The notes under the pieces: generated by a model
Databases searched by the model: none
What the model was told of the DNA's origin: nothing
Seen by the model: only the letters and a program-made list of their open reading frames with translations
Part shown: piece after piece, positions 62,501 to 64,000 of the stretch
Numbering within the stretch: the first letter of the stretch is position 1
Layout of the letters: every line of letters begins with the position of its first letter
DNA from: Apostichopus japonicus
Lineage: Eukaryota > Echinodermata > Holothuroidea > Aspidochirotida > Stichopodidae
DNA length: 64,000 nt
Assembly (NCBI RefSeq): GCF_037975245.1
Contig: NC_092571.1
Span: 19,554,917 to 19,618,916 of the forward strand
Direction: 5' to 3'
Translations under genes and position numbers: made by a program

Positions 62501-64000
62501 GTGATGATTCCTTTGGTACTGGAGGCAACCTCCTGACTTATCTTTGTAAAAGGAGATATTGTACCATCAGTAGTGGAATAAAAGGTAGTAGCTGCTGTAG
62601 ATGACTCAGTAACAGTACTTTCTGTTGCAGTGGAATGTTCCTGAGTGGTTACTTCTGAACTTGCTGAAATCCCAGTAGAAAACACATCACTAGATATAAC
62701 CTCTGATGTTGATACAGGTGTTGTTTCTTCCAAAGTTACTACAGTTGTTGTTGGTATGGTTGATGCATCTGTCTCTATTTCAACTTTGGTGGAACTTCGT
62801 TCACTTGTTGATGAAATGAGAGTACCTTGTTCAGTACTTTCTGCAGGAGAGGATGGTGTCTCAGTGGTGATGATTCCTTTGGTACTGGAGGCAACCTCCT
62901 GACTTATCTTTGTAAAAGGAGATATTGTACCATCAGTAGTGGAATGAAAGGTAGTAGCTGCTGTAGATGACTCTGTAACAGTACTTTCTGTTGCAGTGGA
63001 ATGTTCCTGAGTGGTTACTTCTGAACTTGCTGAAATCCCAGTAGAAAACACATCACTAGTTATAACCTCTGATGTTGATTCAGTTGTTTTTTCTTCCAAA
63101 GTTACTACAGTTGTTGTTGGTATGGTTGATGCATCTGTCTCTATTTCCACTTTGGTGGAACTTCCTTCACTTGTTGATGAAATGAGAGTACCTTGTTCAG
63201 TACTTTCTGCAGAAGAGGATGGTGTCTCAGTGGTGACGATTCCTTTGGTACTGGAGGCAACCTCCTGACTTATCTTTGTAAAAGGAGATATTGTACCATC
63301 AGCAGTGGAATGAAAGGTAGTAGCTGCTGTAGATGACTCTGTAACAGTACTTTCTGTTGCAGTGGAATGTTCCTGAGTGGTTACTTCTGAACTTGCTGAA
63401 ATCCCAGTAGAAAACACATCACTAGTTATAACCTCTGATGTTGATTCAGTTGTTTTTTCTTCCAAAGTTACTATAGTTCTTGCTGGAGTGGTTGATGCAT
63501 CTGTCTCTATTTCAACTTTGGTGGAACTTCCTTCAGTTGTTGATGAAATGAGAGTACCTTGTTCAGTACTTTCTGCAGAAGAGGATGGTGTCTCAGTGGT
63601 GATGATTCCTTTGGTACTGGAGGCAACCTCCTGACTTATCTTTGTAAAAGGAGATATTGTACCATCAGTAGTGGAATGAAAGGTAGTAGCTGCTGTAGAT
63701 GACTCTGTAACAGTACTTTCTGTTGCAGTGGAATGTTCCTGAGTGGTTACTTCTGAACTTGCTGAAATCCCAGTAGAAAACACATCACTAGTTATAACCT
63801 CTGATGTTGATTCAGGTGTTTTTTGTTCCAAAGTTACTACAGTTGTTGGTATGGTTGATGCATCTGTCTCTATTTCCACTTTGGTGGAACTTCCTTCACT
63901 TGTTGATGAAATTAGAGTACCTTGTTCAGTACTTTCTGCAGAAGAGGACGGTGTCTCAGTGGTGATGATTCCTTTGGTACTGGAGGCAACCTCCTGACTT
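41018..64000 (-). CDS. Giant membrane-tethered mucin with CCP-EGF-SEA-EGF-TM architecture (5' partial)
   Basis: Spliced minus-strand gene, truncated by the right edge of the window. Exons read 5' to 3': 50646-64000 (partial), 48642-48839, 47523-47624 (or -47627), 46233-46360, 45381-45615, 43503-43667, 42084-42430, 41018-41548. Every junction has GT/AG ends and the phases join without a break (1,1,1,0,1,1,0). The protein has at least 4,450 residues of Ser/Thr/Glu-rich repeats. Then come one sushi module, a six-Cys EGF, a SEA domain with a G-S-I-H-V site, a second six-Cys EGF, one transmembrane helix and an acidic, Ser- and Tyr-containing tail of about 260 residues. By family knowledge, PTS-EGF-SEA-EGF-TM is the plan of MUC3/12/17-type mucins, which form glycocalyx on epithelia; the sushi module is extra. 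No start codon or signal peptide is visible: the first Met in the open frame (63879) lies inside a repeat. Orthology to a named mucin is not claimed. Confidence 0.9.
41625..41860 (+). repeat. Degenerate TATTATCACATA repeat in the last mucin intron
   Basis: Irregular tandem copies of ATATTATCACATATGTTATC-like words in the intron between the transmembrane exon and the tail exon. Confidence 0.8.
42084..42430 (-). CDS. Mucin exon: transmembrane helix and proximal cytoplasmic tail
   Basis: 347-bp exon, phase 1 to phase 0. The acceptor is TTCTTACAG before 42430 and the donor GTG|GTATGA after 42084. It starts PFWKP and has one hydrophobic segment of about 24 residues (AITLCAVFLPILLILICLYV is its core), followed by CC-K, a common palmitoylation-type juxtamembrane arrangement. 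The tail then becomes acidic and serine-rich (ASVGSDSSSSSYNSEDDD). One helix near the C terminus after EGF2 predicts a type I membrane protein. Confidence 0.88.
43503..43667 (-). CDS. Mucin exon: EGF-like module 2 (membrane-proximal)
   Basis: 165-bp phase 1-1 exon with acceptor TTATTCAG before 43667 and donor CCAG|GTAAGG after 43503. It encodes an EGF module with six cysteines (WCGFHIDTC, LATC, YTCEC, RDC) that ends in FVQKP and is spliced straight to the transmembrane exon. The position matches EGF2 of SEA-type transmembrane mucins. Confidence 0.87.
44878..45380 (+). repeat. Intronic minisatellite of 39-45-bp units abutting the SEA-exon donor
   Basis: About 12 units of AGCATGATCAAAGATAAGTG followed by CGCATGTATATATTACAT. 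Some units carry ACATACCATT, the same string that forms the real splice donor (minus strand AATG|GTATGT) at 45376-45384. Confidence 0.93.
45381..45615 (-). CDS. Mucin exon: SEA domain, C-terminal half with G-S-I-H-V cleavage motif
   Basis: 235-bp exon, phase 0 to phase 1. The acceptor is TTTGTAG before 45615 and the donor AATG|GTATGT after 45381. It encodes QLREGSIHVDYLLTL, which matches the SEA pattern in which a chain self-cleaves between Gly and Ser of G-S-x-x-V (known for MUC1, MUC3 and MUC17). Several N-x-S/T sites follow (NAST, NETR, NLTI). The intron immediately downstream is a minisatellite whose units resemble the donor. Confidence 0.85.
46233..46360 (-). CDS. Mucin exon: SEA domain, N-terminal half
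   Basis: 128-bp exon, phase 1 to phase 0. The acceptor is TTTTCACAG before 46360 and the donor GGG|GTATTA after 46233. It encodes a beta strand-like stretch (YHLKGSFIILLEDTLPAHL) and then a helix-like segment (VEKLTNEIRRG), as expected for the first half of a SEA fold. It joins in frame to 45381-45615, which carries the cleavage motif. The donor is the weakest junction in the gene; the choice is set by the required phase. Confidence 0.78.
46680..47260. repeat. Dispersed intronic repeat with TGACCTCAAATGACCTTTG motif
   Basis: The phrases GTTGACCTCAAATGACCTTT and GAGTTATCGTGTTTACA recur in this intron. They are echoed at 49910-50500 (GTTGACATCAAATGACATTT) and, inverted, at 12780-12940. A low-copy interspersed repeat of unknown class. 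Confidence 0.5.
47523..47624 (-). CDS. Mucin exon: EGF-like module 1
   Basis: A small phase 1-1 exon of 102 or 105 bp. It encodes six cysteines in EGF spacing (ECNLECGPRRRC, then CVC, then EEC). The acceptor is a NAGNAG (GAGCAG), so the exon may begin at 47624 or 47627 and differ by one codon. The donor is CGAG|GTATTT. It directly precedes the SEA exons, as EGF1 does in MUC3/17-type mucins. Confidence 0.85.
48642..48839 (-). CDS. Mucin exon: CCP/sushi module
   Basis: A 198-bp exon with phase-1 ends. The acceptor is ATTGCAG before 48839 and the donor AAG|GTACGT after 48642. It encodes about 65 residues with the four-cysteine sushi spacing: C in QCQVTLP, C in IHYGCINGY, C in HKTVC, and C in LPECQ. 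There is an extra Cys directly after the third, giving a CC pair. N-x-T is present in HNETIHYG. CCP modules mediate protein-protein contacts; here it sits between the mucin repeats and the first EGF, a place where vertebrate MUC3/12/17 lack it. Confidence 0.88.
49180..49480 (+). repeat. Intronic minisatellite of about 48-bp units, six copies
   Basis: Unit CATATGATAAGTGTACTATA followed by TATCCACATACCATATGTGA and AGATATAC. GATAAG recurs at 49185, 49222, 49270, 49318, 49366, 49412 and 49461. It lies between the mucin-repeat exon and the CCP exon. Confidence 0.92.
49910..50500. repeat. Second copy of the TGACCTCAAATGACC-type intronic repeat
   Basis: Contains GTTGACATCAAATGACATTT near 50000 and TTGACATCAATGACTTTGCT near 50163 with the same downstream wording as 46938. 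Diverged. Confidence 0.45.
50646..64000 (-). repeat. Coding tandem repeat: about 36.5 units of 366 bp (122 aa), mucin PTS domain
   Basis: One uninterrupted exon made of near-identical 366-bp units; all lengths are multiples of three, so the frame stays open. Two units, around 62282 and 63743, are 363 bp. Each unit is rich in Thr, Ser and Glu and carries phrases such as EVTTQEHSTATESTVTESS, FTKISQEVASSTKG and STSEVITSDVFSTGIS. Variation is confined to a few sites (T/K, T/A, I/V, L/V, S/G, and IP or NP in the DAST-x-PTTT stretch). Trp is absent. One Cys occurs, in a variant unit near 60860. The only Asn is in N-P-T, which is not an N-glycosylation sequon, so heavy O-glycosylation is inferred. 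The exon's 3' end at 50646 has a CAG|GTTAG donor in phase 1. The unit nearest it is divergent (DASIEPATTVVTLEETG). Confidence 0.95.

Noticed and set aside
50936-63997. Series of 85-codon plus-strand ORFs spaced 366 bp apart
   Set aside because: They lie antisense to the mucin repeats and exist only because the repeat has no stop on that strand. The minus strand has spliced, domain-bearing continuity; the plus strand has none.

Overview
The window reads as intron-rich, transposon-littered animal DNA, most likely from a marine invertebrate. An ambulacrarian (echinoderm or hemichordate relative) is my best guess, but nothing here proves the taxon. Reasons: one well-formed spliced gene with phase-1 extracellular modules (CCP, EGF, SEA); many eukaryotic mobile elements (P-type and hAT-type DNA transposons, a Penelope-like retroelement, LINE relics, tRNA- and U2-headed SINEs); abundant minisatellites; and about thirty homopolymeric G or C runs of 9 bases or more. 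No bacterial-type operon, CRISPR array or phage gene is visible.

Layout. 1-2,000: a possible 3' terminal exon (about 328-711) and then nothing recognised. 2,000-25,800: gene-poor accessory DNA. It holds LINE and SINE relics, a hAT-type MITE family whose best copy has an 8-bp target duplication, a U2-snRNA-headed SINE at 13,991-14,182, a (GAT)n tract of about 430 bp at 20.8 kb, and a 1.7-kb minisatellite of 29-bp units at 22.6-24.3 kb whose monomer resembles an internal segment of the SINE. 25,832-30,517: a 4.67-kb P-superfamily-like transposon with 31-bp perfect inverted ends, 8-bp target duplications and a broken transposase remnant. 31,560-34,520: a 5'-truncated Penelope-like element between TA microsatellite tracts, surrounded by hAT-type fragments. 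34,520-40,700: more MITE fragments, a tRNA-derived SINE and a 162-bp tandem repeat built from three 54-bp subunits.

40,700-64,000 (minus strand): the only substantial host gene, a giant membrane-tethered mucin that runs off the right edge. Its visible part has one exon of more than 13.3 kb coding for about 36.5 tandem 122-residue Ser/Thr-rich units. These are followed by a CCP (sushi) module, EGF, SEA (two exons), EGF, a transmembrane helix and a cytoplasmic tail of about 260 residues. All seven intron junctions are phase-compatible. From EGF to tail the order is that of the vertebrate MUC3/12/17 type, with an added sushi module. The tail may have two alternative ends.

The genes do not form a pathway. 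The biology is one probable mucosal or epidermal surface protein next to a transposon graveyard. The most unusual items are the mucin with its higher-order coding repeats, the P-type element with miniature palindromes at its right end, and the U2-headed SINE with its apparent satellite derivative.
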